From assembly GCA_033807775.1 (NCBI GenBank), contig CM066322.1, positions 15,923,001 through 15,987,000 of the forward strand: a stretch of DNA of 64,000 bases, given 5' to 3'. The DNA comes from Saussurea involucrata. Lineage: Eukaryota > Streptophyta > Magnoliopsida > Asterales > Asteraceae. Each line of letters starts with the position of its first letter. The first letter of the stretch is position 1. Position numbers and translations under genes: made by a program. Shown one piece after another: positions 45,218-55,989 of the stretch. Under the pieces are notes generated by a model. It ran no database searches and was not told the origin of the DNA. It was given only the letters and a program-made list of their open reading frames with translations.

Positions 45218-48200
45218 ATAGTTTAAGGGATTTAGGTGACCGGACGGGCCTAAACTTAAACTTGGGAGTAGAAATCACAACTGAGAATCAGGAAATGCGT
45301 TAGGAGGACACTATTATAGAGATATGACTAATAGGGTACTGAGGACTGTCATGTAAGGTAAGTTTGAGATTCCACCTGGCCAGTGTAATTGCGAACTTAC
45401 AGGTACATGTATGTGCTTAACCTGCCTTATTATTCCGAAGTGGTAGTTAGAAGCTAGTGTTTATGTCGTGTTCCAGTACTTTAGACTGTCAGTAAGATCC
45501 CTGAGGGGTAGGGTGAGACCCATTGTAGGGGAAGTATCGTGAGAAATCATTTATGAGGTGATGTATGTATACGTCATAGAGAAGAAATGATGTATAGAAT
45601 GTTATGAGTCGTCTAGAGGTAGATCTTCGTGGATTCGAAGAGGATGAATGACTGATTTTGAGTAAGACTCCTGTTTCTGGAGAGTCCCAGTTCTAGAGAT
45701 CGTGGGGCATATCCGTTGTAAGGATAAGGAAGGACAGTGTCGAGATCTTGGAAGTGTCAATTCAAGAGCGAGTAGAGGATTAGAGCTCTGACCCTTTAGT
45801 CGAGTTGTTCAGTGGCAGGATCTGTGAAGAGAGATTTTTGTAGAGGACTGAAAACGTGGAGAGGTATAATATGAGATGATTTGATCGAGACGAAGGTAGT
45901 ATGAAATGGTTGAGTAAGTGGACCGTTGAATGTATGTATAGCAAGTTGTTGCAAAGCCGAGAGGGCGACCACTGGTCGAAGGTAGAGTGTCAAGGATAAG
46001 TCGTGTGAGTAAAGCGATCGACCTTGTTTGAGTGAGTAGCCTTCAATTGCAAGTAGAGTTTCATGCATTGAGTTCGTGTATGTGTACATGAGATTTTTCA
46101 TAAGTAAAGTAAATGTGTAAATATCAAATTTGATCGGATATGAGTCGGCGTGTACAAGCGTATGGTTAAAGAAAAATACAATTCCATTTAGATCGTACAA
46201 TGAAGTCTTGAGGTTTGCGATTTGCAAAATATTCCACTCTTTCCATGATAAGTCAAGAAAACGTTTGAATGCAAAACTTTTATAACCAAATGAGAGTTGA
46301 CATGATGAAGTTATATAATTGAGTATGAGTTCCCAACACCTTTTACAACACAGAGTGTTAAATGTTTTAAATTAATTATGATTTCATTCTCGAGCATAAA
46401 CTGTTTGTAACTGTCATGCATGTTTTCCACGAACTACGTGTTTTACTTAAGAAAGCCTGTTATGTATGATGAAATGAGAATGATGATTTAAAGGATTTAA
46501 AAGTGCATATTTTATGAAATGAATGATGTGCTTTGTGGAGTCGGTCTGCACTGTGGGATCAGAGAGTGATCCTCGGGACCTGATGATCCCTTGGATATGT
46601 ATGACGGACTGGTAGGTTGGAGCTCGTTTCCTCCTATTTCGAGTAGAAGGGAGTTTGCGTAGGCTTCGAAAGAGGCGAGAGGGGAGTCTGCTTGGGCCCC
46701 GACCGCGGAATGCTTATGTGATCCAAAGCACAGTGCAGTACCATGCTGGAGGTTATGTTAGGATTTATGATGAATCTTTTATAAACGTTTTATACTGGTT
46801 TACCTTGTGTCGGTAGTTCTTGCAGAATTATGTCATATGAAAAGATTTTCATTCAATACATCACTGTCGTAATAACATCGTTTTGATTGAGTAAGAGTAA
46901 GGTCGAAATGCATGCAAGCGATTCTCGAATCGTCGTGCAGGGCATTGAAGTTATAAGAGTGATGGGGTCGAGTACACCCAAGATAGTTTCAAATGTTGTT
47001 TATTTAAAATGATAAAATGTGTAAATGATTTTATCTATTGCGTTGTCATGCATGAAGGCTATGAACTCACTAGGTCATAGGATATAGTATGTTAAGCTAA
47101 GGAAGAACTTCAAGAGTGGAAAAGTGTCGGGCAAATCAGGAAGGAATGTTGTAGCCTTAGTATTTGTGCTTAGGAGGAAAGGTGAACAGTGGTAGAGTCG
47201 GAAGTGGATTATAGTGTGGGTTGTATGAGGGTTTACACCCTTGTACGGTAACGGGAAGTACGGTTGTTAAGAGACAGATGTGTTTGGAGGAAGGACTTGA
47301 AGCCTTCAAGGTGACGGTTTTAGCAACTCGTTATGAGGAGTGTGGGAGGAAGAATGAAATGTCTATGGCGTGGGAATATGAGCTTTGAGGTGAGCTTGTA
47401 ATGTTGTAGTTACGCGAGTGAGTTTGAAATGAGGACGACGGGATGTGAATTTGATTATGATATGTTGGAAGGATTAGGTTCAGTAAGGGGCCCTTGTTGA
47501 ATAATAGGCTAAGGAAGTATCAACAGGTCAACTATTGACGTTAAAGTCGGTAGTTGTGTAAGCTGCATGAGACCGACGACTTGAATCAGAAGGTTGAAAG
47601 TTGAAAGACCACTTTGTAGGGGTGTTAAGATAGGGAAAGGCTGCTGTTTTAGATAAGCATTTCACTAGCGAGATGGATGGTTCGTAAAGAATGAAGTATT
47701 TAGCACAAACGAAGTGAGGGTATATATTATGTCGATCTGTGAGGAAATGTACCCTGTCGATATGATGGCTTGGTATTGCAAAGAGCTAGCAAGAAATGAG
47801 TATGTTAGAATTAATCAGAAACTCGGATGTTGTGGTTCAACTAGAGCTGGGGAGAGACAATGTAGCGAGATAGACTCGGTTATTTATGTGTGAGGTCTTG
47901 AAGATAAGTTTGAGTTGTGTATGAATGGCCATGAGAGTTTGGTCTGCAGTCTGATGTTATGAGTGAGGAATGTATAGTTATGTAGTGGCAATAATTGCCA
48001 AGTTAAAAGTGCCAGCTAGCGTCGTAGTGATGTGATGTTAGAGAAAGATGAAGCATCAGATAGAAGCCTTTTTGGGAGTTTCGGATGAGGTGTTCGAGTG
48101 TTAACCAGGTTGTTGGAGCACGTGGGGTGTAAGTTGACGTGGTGATATGTTTATGTTCGGGATAGCATCACGGGGTGGTGGTGGGTAGTTACCCAAAGGA

Positions 48201-49759
48201 GAAACCAAGTGTTTGTAGTTGTAAGAGTCGCTAAGTAAGCATATTTGGGATCATTGGAAGTTTAAAGAAGATGATGGATGTATTAGTCAAAATGTGGTGG
48301 AATAGATGTGAAATCCTTAAAGAATGGGAGTGTTGCTTATGTGTGAACGAATTGTCTGAGAAAGTAAAAGTTGGAGTTTAAAGAATGTACAGTGACGTCG
48401 AACTCTGGTGACGTTCGAGGTGATTTAGTCGAAAGCCTTAAGTTAGAATTTTAGTGCAACTGTTTGGTTATGTATAGTAATGAGACAGCATTTGCATCTT
48501 AAGAATTGTCGGAAGAGAGGGGCGAGTAATGTTGGTGGGCAGTACTCCACGCTAGCGTGGGGAGGTGAAGACAGTATGTCGGAATAAGTAAGTAAATCGG
48601 AAGTAGTAAACTTGACAGTAATGCCGATAGGCGCAGTGTTGTGTAGATTGTCCTTGATAAGTGTGCTAACTTTTGGAGGAAGTATTGAGGAAGTAAATTG
48701 TGTATGAGCTTGTGCAGGAAAGAAGTGGATAAGATAACTGAATGAGTTAAGTTAGTGACTTTGTGAGAAACGTTCAAGCGAACTGATCGTTCAGTGTAAG
48801 CCATTGAGAACAGTAGGGTGTGATCGTGGTTACCCCACCTAGTTGAGTGGGAGTAACAGAAGTTATGTTATATGATTGGACGCTTGTAGCAAGCAGTGAG
48901 AAATTGATGAGCCTTCAGGATAAGTTCATTTCGGATAGGTGAGTACCCCAATAAGGAATTATAGAGGTTTCCTTCTATTAGACACGTTAAGTGTGAAATG
49001 ATGAAGTGGTGAGAACGTACGAATTAGTTGACAAGTTGTAGCCAATGGGATTCGGGAAAGGAGTATGATCTGCATAGACGAATGTCGGTTGGGAGAAGTA
49101 ATCTAGAATTTCAGGTATGCCAAGGAGAGGCTCAAGGGTGTGAGCTTGTCGGGATGTACAAGGTTGGCCTGGTGCCAAGTTGTCAGTGAGCGAGTTTTCC
49201 TGGCAGAAGATTCTCGTTGTTGTGGCGGGAAATTTCTGCCAAGTTCTTTTTCTTAAGGAAGTATAAATGTATGAGAGACTTTAACTAGACGTGTTTAAAA
49301 CCGTGAGTCCCGAGGTGTGGACGGAGGCGCGGTTGGCCTTGGTTTTATCAGATAGTTTTAAGCAAGTGTAGTGATCGAAGAGGGTACAAGTAAATAGTGC
49401 AGGATGGCACGTTTTAGCAAGTGATGACTCACCGAAGGCGGTTTCACGCATGGAGTGCAGTTACATTTCCCCATCTAAACGATTTGGGGCAGTCGATTAG
49501 AACTGAGTGGATGGATTGAAAACATAAGACTGTGGAACCTCGAAGAATTGAGGGATGTGTAAAGTGGACTACGTCTGTGGGTCCGTCGGAGTTATGAAAG
49601 TTGAATAGTTAGTGCGTGATCTTGAGGTACTAGATGAAATTTTGGAAGGATTCGTAGTGTGATGTGCGTCTCTGTTATGAGGAACAGATGAGGGTAGCTG
49701 TAGTGAGATCGACCTTGCAAGAATTACAGGCGATAAGGAGTTGACTTTCGTCTTTAATG
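45218..49759 (+). other. Decayed interior of the Gypsy element
   Basis: G-rich and C-poor sequence with stop codons in all frames. No gag, protease, YVDD-like or integrase motif could be identified. Segment 49285-49330 (GTTTAAAACCGTGAG and GGTGTGGAC) resembles part of a Cassandra LTR, perhaps by chance. Minus-strand frames such as 45796-46227 are not credible genes. Confidence 0.55.
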
Positions 49760-50100
49760 AGCAAGTTAGAGCAGCGGCATACAAGTAGGACTTGCCGGAA
49801 GAAGTAAGAGGAGTTCATCCAACATTTCATGTGTCAATCTGAAGAAAATGTTGGCCGGGACCGATGTAGCCATTCCGTTAGAAGATGTCAGCATTGATGA
49901 GAAATTGATGTTTGAGGAAGAGCCGATTGAGATCGTAGACAGTAAAGTTCGGAAAAACAAGGAATAGGGAGGTCAGACTGGTTAAAGCCCAGTGGAGATA
50001 TCATAAGGGACGAGAGGCTACGTGGGAAGTGGAATCAGATATGATGTCCAGGTACCCTCATCTTTTCGAGAATGGAATTCCGGGGACGGAATTCTTTTGA
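49760..50100 (+). pseudogene. Remnant of the C-terminal end of a Gypsy polyprotein
   Basis: With stops and a frameshift, the sequence still encodes the blocks GVHPTFHVS, then IPLEDVSIDEKLMFEEEPIE and EATWEVESDMMSRYPHLF. These are the integrase-tail blocks common to plant Ty3/Gypsy polyproteins. A TAG within the first block, a TGA after FHVS and a one-base loss near 49965 disable it. Confidence 0.82.
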
Positions 50101-50111
50101 GGAGGGAGTGT

Positions 50112-51751
50112 TGTAGTAACCGTGTCCAAAAAGGAAGGGTTCCAAGTCTTGTGGTGGAAAGTTAATAAAATGGAAGTTGAGGGGAGTATTTTGTTATTAG
50201 GGGGTAAGGTATAAAATGGGCACAAAACCCTAGGAGAGTCATATTTCTCCTGATTTTGTTGTGGTTGGCGGCTATTGAAGAGAAAAGAGGAGAGAAAGGG
50301 TTTTTGATATTCTTGGCATTTGAAGAAGAGAGGCACCAATCTGTGGATTCAGAAGAGAAGGTGGTGTTGGATTTCGTTTCTGCTAGTAATTTGGTCAGGT
50401 AATCCTTCTTACAAACTCTCTGCTGATTTGATAGTGTTTGATTGTTTATTGGGAGTTTTTGTAAGAAAGTGCTTTTTGGTCTTGAAAGAGAGATTAAATC
50501 ATCTAATAGTGTTTGGATAGCAAGAATTTGATAAGAGTTGGTTATGTAATGTTCATGTTACCTTTTATCACTCTATCGTGTTAATTTGGAGGATTTTCGT
50601 GAGATTACAGCCTCCAAACTCGTCCAGCGCCGTCCGGACACTTCGATCAGATGAATGTTTCCGGGTAAGTGTCCGGATAGGAGTTGTCCGGATGTGTGTG
50701 TGTCCGGATAGGAGTTGTCCGGATGTGTGTGTGTCCGGATAGGAGTTATCCGAATGTGTGTGTGTCCGGATAGGATTTGTCCGGATAGGATTTGTCCGGA
50801 TAGGAGACGTCCGGATAGGATGTGTTGTCCGGAAAGCGTGATGTCCGGAAAGGGGTATCGTCCGGAGAGTAGAAGTTACCCGGAAAAGGAGTGTTGTCCG
50901 GATTAGTTGTCGTCCGGATTAGTGTGGGTGTCCGGACTCTTTAGCGTCCGGAAAAGTAGGGTTTTCCGGAAAACCTGAGTTGTCCGGATACTTTTGCTGA
51001 GTTGTTGTTTTATGCCCGTTTATTCAGGGAAGTCGATTTGGAAGTTTGGAACGGTTTAGGAACGAGAAGTAAGAGCCTCAGGTGAGTTTTCTAAACTAAA
51101 ATGTGTGGCTTTTAAAGTGTTTTCAAAATGTGTTATGAATGTTGAGAATTTCCATGCTTTATTATTATGCTTTAATTGCATGAAAGTTGTTTAAAGTTTT
51201 ATGTAGAATGTATGCATACATCGAGGAGACGTAAACTGACAAAGACGGGAGAGTAGTTCCGCCAGCTCTCGTGCGGGAAGGGAGGTCCCTATATGCCAGG
51301 AGCGAGGCTCCGCAAGGCAGCATGAGGCTGACTCGTTGTCACCTTCGAGTGGCTTCAGGGTGTCAGATTACGAGGAGGCGGACTTTAGTCCGTATATGAT
51401 TTGGACGTGTTGAGTATGAATGTTTAAAGCTGAAGAGATAAACTTTTTTTTAATGCTTTGATAACTGTTAGGAGGGACTCACTAGACCTCATGGTCTAAC
51501 CCTCGCATTTTCAAATTAAAATCTTTTCAGGTAAGCAGGTTTCCAGGAGCTCGGGCAAATAGGCTGAGCTTAGCAAGAAGAGTCAAGAAGCATAGTGGCA
51601 CTCTAGTTATTAGTTTTTCTCAGTTGTGTATAGGTTGTTTCCGTCAACCTAAGTTTTTTTTAGACAGATGAAATGAAACCTTTGTGGACCCAGTCTTGTA
51701 ATTATTTAAATATAAATGCTAAGTATGCTTTATTTAGATTAGGTTGTTACA
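50112..51751 (+). repeat. 3' LTR of the Gypsy element (1640 bp)
   Basis: Nearly identical to the 5' LTR. The TATA box is at 50209-50219 and the CCGGA array at about 50634-51000. It keeps the intact GGTTGTTACA end and is followed directly by the AGTAT duplication. Confidence 0.92.
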
Positions 51752-51756
51752 AGTAT

Positions 51757-52620
51757 AAATGTCAAATCACGGCAATGCATTTACAAGGAAAAGAAGGTTG
51801 ATCGATCGACACACGCTGATAGGAGGGAGGATGGCTTGTGTATGAAGGGTTGGGGGTATGGAAAGATGTACACTATGCTTAAGTGGATTGTTGCTTGATC
51901 GACCTTATTAATGGCCATCTCTTGCTAGAATGGACCAACAAGATTAGTAATACAATCAATCTTTATATTCAAATAGCGTTATTATAGGTAAAGCTTGTTA
52001 TATTGGAAGAACATGTAATGTAATTTGGACCCATTAGCAAACTCATTATAACACAAACAATGGACTTTTAAGTCTATAGTTTGCAAATTCCAACTTTGCA
52101 TAACAAATGAAATAAAATATAAAGTTTGGTCCAACTAATTTGACCCAACTATTTTGGGCCTCCATTTAAGTTCTAGTTGGGCCTTTATTGGACTAGCTGA
52201 CAAACATATTTATATTTTGAAGCCCGTACCAACGAAGATAGTAGAAGAAAAGGGCAAACCGAAAGTGAATTTTTCTTCCAACAAACAAAATTTACACAAG
52301 AAACGGTGAAAAAAATAATCCATGGAAATACATATAATATTTGACATCCTCACGAAAAAAGAAGAAATATTGTTATTTCCCTTAAAAAAAAGGTTTAGAA
52401 CGTATAAATGCAACTTCCTTCATTCCTTCAAGAGACTGTTCCAAACCACGGTCAGTGCCACCTTCTATTCCTCTTTACCTTCTTTACCTGCCACCGTAAA
52501 AAAAAAAAAAAAAAAAAAAGTTACTCTTTTGTCTCAAATACAAGTCCCCATATTTTTATTTCCAAGAGATATAATAATTAAAATTATATTTAAAATTAAA
52601 ATGTAATATGTTTTTTTATA
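51757..52620. other. Downstream flank of Rubisco activase
   Basis: No separate gene is seen. A poly-A tract of ~22 bases is at 52498-52519. The part nearest 52620 should include the 3' untranslated region of the minus-strand RCA gene. Confidence 0.5.
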
Positions 52621-53918
52621 TTAGAATGGGAAGTTGGAATTACCGAAGAATGAACCCCTAGAAATGGCATCCTTGTTAGCATCACCAAGAGCCGCAGTTG
52701 CCAAATAGGTTTCGGCCAATTGGACTCTCTTGACGTTGTCTTGTTCCTGAACAAGCATGTTCCCGTACTCCAGGAGCTTCTCGATCGTCATCTTCGGTTG
52801 CTCGAACGTTGGTGGTCCTTCCTTTGAGTTCACTAGCTTCTTTCCGATGGATTCCACTCCAACGCCGCCAATCCAATTCCGAACTTCATCATCGTACACT
52901 CTTGCCCTCAAAGCACCGAAGAAATCTAAACATTTAACACAACAAAATTCATCTTATATATATATATATATACGAACCCTAATAATTCATCTTTGTTGTA
53001 CATTCCGGGAAGCTTAATTAATTACCGATGGATTGGCCTGGGAAAGTGTCGACGAGTTTCACAATGTCGCTTTCCGAGATGTTATCGGTACGGAAGATTC
53101 CGATACACACTCCGATTCGGTCTTCTCTGGTGGGGGCCCAGTAGAATTTTTCCATACGACCGTCACGGATGAGGGGGGCATAGAGAGTTGAGAAGTCGTT
53201 TCCGGTGACGATGATGGGGACACGTGGGTTCTCCTCTTTGTTGTACATTCCGGGGAGTTGAACGTTGGTGGGGTTGTCGGCGATGTTCATAAGGGTGGCG
53301 TTCACCATCTGGTTGTTCACGGTGTACTGTGTTGTTCCACCCATTCTTCCTGCACCTGCATCCAGATCGTTGATGAAAAGACAACACATTTTCCCTTTCT
53401 TGATGATGTCCGCCGCCTCACGGTACCGTTGCCTGATCAGTTTCGCTGGCTCTCCGGCGTTCCCACTTTCCAATTCTCCGGCACTCATCATGATCGGTCT
53501 GACAATCAAAGTCAAAAATAAAATAAAATTCAACCTGTTTGACTTTTAAGTTGACTTGTCGATTTCAAAATTGATACTTACGTGATTCCCATTTTGGCAA
53601 AAACAAGTTCACATTGGAAAGATTTTCCCTGACCTTTGCCTCCCCAGACACCCAGAATAAGAGGAACCTGCACAAATTAAAGTAAATTTTTCAAAAAACT
53701 TAATGTGAGACGATTTATGATGGTTTTCTTGAATTTGCATTAGAAATTAACCTTGATGTTGGGCAAAGTCAGAAAGTTCTTGGTGATGTGAACAACAAGC
53801 TTGTCCATGAAAGCAGGCGCGATGTAGAATCCACCCATGTTGTTGTCCAAGTTGTATCTAAACATTCATTCATTAATCATCAAACAACAAATTCATAATC
53901 AAGATTCAATCGAATTAA

Positions 53919-53968
<50 letters not shown>

Positions 53969-54499
53969 GAAAGGGTCGGGGGTTAATTACTTACGTGCGA
54001 ACGCCAGTGCTGACGTATTCGTACGAACTCATGACGGCGAAGTGGGTGCCGGCGTCTTGCGGCGCCTGGAAGAGCGAATCAACCATACCTTTACCTCTGG
54101 TGATATCCTGTTGATCGTCGGACATATCGTATGCAAGCCCTCTCCATCTATCTTTATCAGTCTGCTGAGTTTCCTCGATCTCTTTCTCAGCCGCCAAGAT
54201 TCTGAATGTGGAAAACTTGTTGGGGTTGATATTGCCGAATCTTGAGTTCACTATCTTCTTCAAGCTGCTACCCAAAAAGGTGGAGCTAGGGACTGCAGCA
54301 ACACCACTGCTTCCATTCAAGCTCAACTGTCACCGATAACAATGGCGGATTATACATATACTTATTAATATGCACCAATATGCAAATAGAAAGCAAAATT
54401 ACAAAAACACCCTTTACGGATCCATATGGGGGATGAGAGGATGAGTGTTACCGGAGCTCGGTTGACGGCGACTCCAAAGGTTGAGACGGCGGTTGCCAT
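52621..54499 (-). CDS. RCA: Rubisco activase, chloroplast, short-type, six exons
   Basis: The AAA+ ATPase that removes inhibitory sugar phosphates from Rubisco in the chloroplast stroma. Exons on the minus strand: 54452-54499, 53995-54326, 53752-53857, 53582-53667, 53026-53498 and 52621-52925, all with GT-AG introns, adding to 1350 nt (449 codons plus stop). The N terminus (MATAVSTFGVAVNRAP and following Ser-rich sequence) is a transit peptide. Residues ~171-178 are the Walker A motif GGKGQGKS, ~231-237 the Walker B region LFINDLD; the sensor region VTGNDFSTLYAPLIRDGRM follows. The C terminus ends soon after the RGSFFGN block, without the Cys-containing extension of the redox-regulated alpha form, so this encodes the short form; an alternative splice giving alpha was not seen. 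Intron 2 carries a TA microsatellite. Confidence 0.97.
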
Positions 54500-54690
54500 G
54501 GATCTCCGACGCAGGTGACAGATTGAAGAGATGATGAGTGGTGGAAGTGAGGATGAGTTGGAGGAATGGTTTTGTGACTTATAGTGGTAACGAGTGACCA
54601 GGATTTGTGAGGAGGGAAAGGATTGGCTTTTGAAGCTTAACGGCCACATAATCAAGATTGAACACCTTGACACGTGGCATCTAAATGACT
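54500..54690 (-). promoter_or_regulatory. RCA promoter elements
   Basis: Read on the minus strand: a G-box within GCCACGTGTC (core 54671-54676), a CCAAT box (54622-54626) and a TATA-like CACTATAAGT (54577-54587), ending about 80 bases before the ATG. G-boxes are standard in light-regulated photosynthesis genes; regulation is inferred, not shown. Confidence 0.6.
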
Positions 54691-54864
54691 TTTTGAGGTT
54701 AGCCTTCAATCTTTCTAAAACCACACAAAATCTTTGGCCTACATCCTTCTTTTCATTTACCATTTTAATAAATTTCATTTTATTTATATATATATATATA
54801 TGATGAAAATTAATTAACATTTGTTCATTGGGTACTATAAGAATTAAAATTAAAAACAAACAAA
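54691..54864. other. Upstream flank of RCA
   Basis: AT-rich with a TA tract near 54787-54800. No feature beyond that. Confidence 0.4.
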
Positions 54865-55016
54865 GGACGCCGGTTGGTCAGGAGGTTTTCCCCCAAGGGG
54901 TTTCCTTCTGCGGTGATGGGTCGAGGTTCGATCCCTGGGAGCGTCAAATAATAATGGATGGTTGTGAATCCGTCTCTAGGGATCGAACAAGGAGATTCGC
55001 CGGTCCAAAAAAAATA
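54865..55016 (+). mobile_element. tRNA-derived SINE, plus strand
   Basis: A Pol III A-box-like TTGGTCAGGAGG (54874-54885) and a B box GGTTCGATCCC (54925-54935), ~40 bp apart, are followed by a short body and an A-rich end (CCGGTCCAAAAAAAATATAT). This is the structure of plant tRNA-derived SINEs, which are mobilised by LINE proteins. Confidence 0.78.
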
Positions 55017-55216
55017 TATATATATTTGTACAATAAGATTGATACCAGCAACCCCAACCAGTCCACAATCGGCTGCCTATCCAATCCATAATGTGAGGGG
55101 CATACCTGACTCACTCATCAATTGTGGCTATTTGGGTGTTTTGGGTTCGAACCCAAGATCTTCTGCCATTTGTACAAAGATGCTCCCACCCATTACCAAC
55201 TGAGCTACACGCCATT
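55017..55216 (-). mobile_element. tRNA-derived SINE, minus strand
   Basis: On the minus strand, A box TAGCTCAGTTGG (complement of about 55195-55207) and B box GGGTTCGAACCC (55143-55154) begin the element, which runs toward 55017 and ends in a T/A-rich tail abutting the tail of the other SINE. The A-to-B part is tRNA-like (GTGTAGCTCAGTTGGTAATG), but the body has no cloverleaf 3' half, so it is not a functional tRNA gene. Confidence 0.75.
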
Positions 55217-55421
55217 GACAAACAAAAATATTTTTGTGAGTAATTAAAATATGGTCCGTTTTGTAACAAACTTGTACAAAAAATTAACAATGCTGATTGT
55301 TAAAAAGATTAATGGATCTCGTAAGCCCAGTAATAAGCCAATAAGCCCATTTAGTAAGAACCGGGTTGGGATTTTATAATTTTTAGAGGAAGCTAAATTT
55401 TACTTTGTTGTATATTTAAAA
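55217..55421. other. Short spacer ending in the MULE target duplication
   Basis: Nothing recognised except TATTTAAAA (55413-55421), the 9-bp duplication. Confidence 0.6.
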
Positions 55422-55989
55422 GGGAAATTAATTAAAATACCCCAAGTCAAACATTGAGTTACCAAAATACCCTAAATTTTTTCAATTTTGCAAAAATACC
55501 CAAAATACCCGCGATGGATCCCGTGATCGCGGGCTAGGGCTGACGTGACACGTATTTTAGCCCCAAATGCCCCGCGAAGCCCCTCAACTTTGGCCGCGGT
55601 GCACTTTTGGTCCCTGCCCGCGATCGCAGCCCGCGATGGCCCGAAATTTTACACTTTTGGTCCCTGAAATTTACACTTTCAGCCCCTGAAAATTTACACT
55701 TTCAGCCCCTAAACTTAGACGAATTTTGCATGTTTTTACTGTTTTTTTCCACAATTATTGCACTTTAATGACCGATTTGTGGTTGAAATTCATTTGCATG
55801 TTTGAATCAATGTTAAATCAATGTTTTTGGAATACCAGTTTGTGGATGAAATGAGAGATTGGTTTTCTGATATGTTGGTTGTTTCATTGATAAATAGACG
55901 TAAAATGCAAGCCATAATCCCCACACAACGATTTCATTGTTGCAATATTTCTTTCTGCAATATTTTGTGTTTGAGATACTACTGAAAAA

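Larger units (their letters stand above)
43564..51751 (+). mobile_element. Ty3/Gypsy LTR element with near-identical LTRs and decayed interior
   Basis: LTRs 43564-45202 and 50112-51751 begin TGTAGTAACC and end GGTTGTTACA (5' copy ends GGTTGTTAAA). AGTAT flanks the element (43559-43563 and 51752-51756). A tRNA-Met primer site (45205-45217) and a purine-rich tract (TTTTGAGGAGGGAGTG, before 50112) are present. I counted about 17 differences over ~1640 LTR bases, near 1%. The 4.9 kb interior has no long frame on the plus strand; only the end of a Gypsy polyprotein can be traced. This resembles a LARD-type non-autonomous element. Confidence 0.92.

Noticed and set aside
45796..46227. 143-codon minus-strand frame in the Gypsy interior
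   Set aside because: No domain, and the surrounding interior is decayed in all frames; chance frame.
55143..55207. Possible tRNA gene on the minus strand
   Set aside because: A and B boxes are good, but the acceptor stem and 3' half do not fold; fits a tRNA-derived SINE.
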